Source of the DNA: Rhizobium indicum
GTDB lineage: Bacteria; Pseudomonadota; Alphaproteobacteria; Rhizobiales; Rhizobiaceae
Direction of reading: 5' to 3'
DNA length: 64,000 nucleotides
NCBI RefSeq assembly: GCF_005862305.2
Contig: NZ_CP054021.1
Coordinates: 3,947,501 to 4,011,500, forward strand
The notes under the pieces are model-generated. The model worked only from the letters and a program-made list of their open reading frames with translations, had not been told where the DNA came from and did not search any database. Positions 63,064-64,000 of this stretch are shown one piece after another. A program made the translations under genes and the position numbers. The first letter of the stretch is position 1. Each line of letters begins with the position of its first letter.

Positions 63064-64000
63064 TCAGATGTTGTTCTGTAGGATGGTCCGCAGCTTGCCG
63101 AAGAGCTCGTCGATGTGGTGCTTCTCGATGATCAGCGGTGGGGAGAGTGCGATGATATCGCCGGTGGTGCGGATCAGCAGGCCGCTTTCATAGGCTTTCA
63201 GGAAAGCGGTGAAGGCGCGCTTGGTCGGCTCGCCGGCGATCGGGTCGAGTTCGATCGCGCCGATCAGGCCGGTGTTCCTGATGTCGATGACATTGGGGCA
63301 GTCCTTCAGCGAATGCAGCGCGTCGGCCCAATAATCGGAAAGCTCGGCGGCGCGTGTCAGCAGCCCCTCTTCCTTGTAAGTGTCGAGCGTGGCGAGTGCG
63401 GCGGCGGAGGCGATCGGGTTGCCGGAATAGGTGTAGCCGTGGAAGAACTCGATCATGTGTTCCGGGCCGTTCATGAAGGCATCATGGATCTCGGAGGTGA
63501 CGAAGACGGCGCCCATCGGAATGACGCCGTTGGTCAGTCCCTTGGCGGCGGTGATCATGTCAGGCTTGACGTCGTAATATTGCGCGGCAAACGGGGCGCC
63601 GAGGCGGCCGAAGCCGGTGATGACCTCGTCGAAGATCAGAAGGATGCCGTGTTTGGTGCAGATCTCGCGCAGCTTCTGCAGGTAGCCCTTCGGTGGGATC
63701 AGGACGCCGGTGGAGCCGGCCACCGGCTCGACGATGACGGCGGCGACGGTGGAGGCGTCATGCAGGGTGACGATGCGCTCGAGTTCGGTAGCGATGTCGC
63801 CGCCATGCTCGGGCTCGCCGCGGGTGAAGTTGTTCTTGCCGGGCTGGTGGGTGTGCGGCATGTGATCGACGCCGGTCAAAAGCGTGCCGAACATCTTGCG
63901 GTTGGTGACGATGCCGCCGACGGAGATGCCGCCGAAATTGACGCCGTGATAGCCGCGCTCCCGTCCGATCAGGCGGAAGCGTGATCCATTGCCCTTCACA
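63064..64000 (-). CDS. Class III (omega) aminotransferase, 5'-truncated by window edge
   Basis: The C-terminal 311 residues of a class III pyridoxal-phosphate aminotransferase; the start lies beyond the window. GYHGVNFGGISVGGI, VAAVIVEPVAGSTGVLIPPKGYLQ, the cofactor Asp in LLIFDEVITGFGRLG, the PLP lysine in MITAAKGLTNGVIPMGAV and FFHGYTYSGNPIASAAALATL are typical of omega-amino acid:pyruvate (beta-alanine) transaminases. Substrate among beta-alanine, taurine or diamines cannot be fixed. Confidence 0.9.
   Translation of the reverse strand, partial: VKGNGSRFRLIGRERGYHGVNFGGISVGGIVTNRKMFGTLLTGVDHMPHTHQPGKNNFTRGEPEHGGDIATELERIVTLHDASTVAAVIVEPVAGSTGVLIPPKGYLQKLREICTKHGILLIFDEVITGFGRLGAPFAAQYYDVKPDMITAAKGLTNGVIPMGAVFVTSEIHDAFMNGPEHMIEFFHGYTYSGNPIASAAALATLDTYKEEGLLTRAAELSDYWADALHSLKDCPNVIDIRNTGLIGAIELDPIAGEPTKRAFTAFLKAYESGLLIRTTGDIIALSPPLIIEKHHIDELFGKLRTILQNNI

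Overview
The window looks like a piece of a fast-growing rhizobial chromosome, most likely the Rhizobium leguminosarum/etli group. The pointers are a bacA symbiosis transporter, a type II glutamine synthetase gene (glnII) with the small divergent gstI gene known from R. leguminosarum, a bdhA-xdhA-xdhB gene order like that described in Sinorhizobium meliloti, high-GC coding sequence, and several families of short palindromic intergenic repeats. No phage, integrase, insertion sequence, rRNA, tRNA or CRISPR array was seen.

Layout. 0-5.2 kb: end of an MFS transporter gene, a small secreted protein, and a soluble multi-PAS hybrid histidine kinase. 5.2-7.1 kb: the two halves of the MnmC tRNA-modification enzyme as separate divergent genes whose start codons overlap. 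7.2-11.4 kb: a purine-ring catabolic operon (DUF1045, puuE, uraD, a catalytically degenerate HepT-like HEPN protein, allA, uraH, a phosphoesterase). 11.5-15.1 kb: a membrane-stress operon on the minus strand (PspA-type gene, YqiJ-like OB protein, flotillin). Its PspA gene carries an extra N-terminal domain resembling the N-terminal part of IS605 OrfB/TnpB. 15.2-19.0 kb: lldD, then guaD-puuD. 19.1-22.3 kb: a broken peptidase-E gene, small ORFs, a GcvA-like LysR regulator and xdhC. 22.6-27.4 kb: bdhA-xdhA-xdhB on the minus strand. Together, guaD, xdhABC, puuD, uraH, uraD, puuE and allA cover guanine to ureidoglycolate breakdown, with the allantoate-to-ureidoglycolate step missing from the window. 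An adenine deaminase lies at 58.7-60.4 kb.

27.5-34.3 kb: glpK, a nonsense-interrupted secreted TIM-barrel-like gene, a GlxA-type regulator with an HD-domain protein, and an ECF42-type sigma factor cluster (DGPF/YCII protein, sigma factor, SRPBCC protein). Its two transcription units share an identical promoter-like motif. 34.5-44.3 kb: an LLM flavin oxidoreductase, map, a PadR regulator and MFS pair, bacA, a polysaccharide deacetylase, NnrU, and a TPR protein with der. 44.6-50.3 kb: an OhrR-like regulator and divergent esterase, a glycosyltransferase, glnII/gstI and a KDG kinase. 50.6-56.0 kb: an oligopeptide ABC transporter (oppABCDF). 56.3-64.0 kb: an alpha-glucosidase, a HigBA-like toxin-antitoxin pair, adenine deaminase, a branched-chain amino-acid binding protein, an HD-GYP protein and a truncated class III aminotransferase gene.

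The most unusual candidate is the OrfB/TnpB-like domain fused in frame to PspA, with a strong internal ribosome binding site that could also yield PspA alone. All functional calls come from reading translated sequence and recognised motifs; no database search was run.
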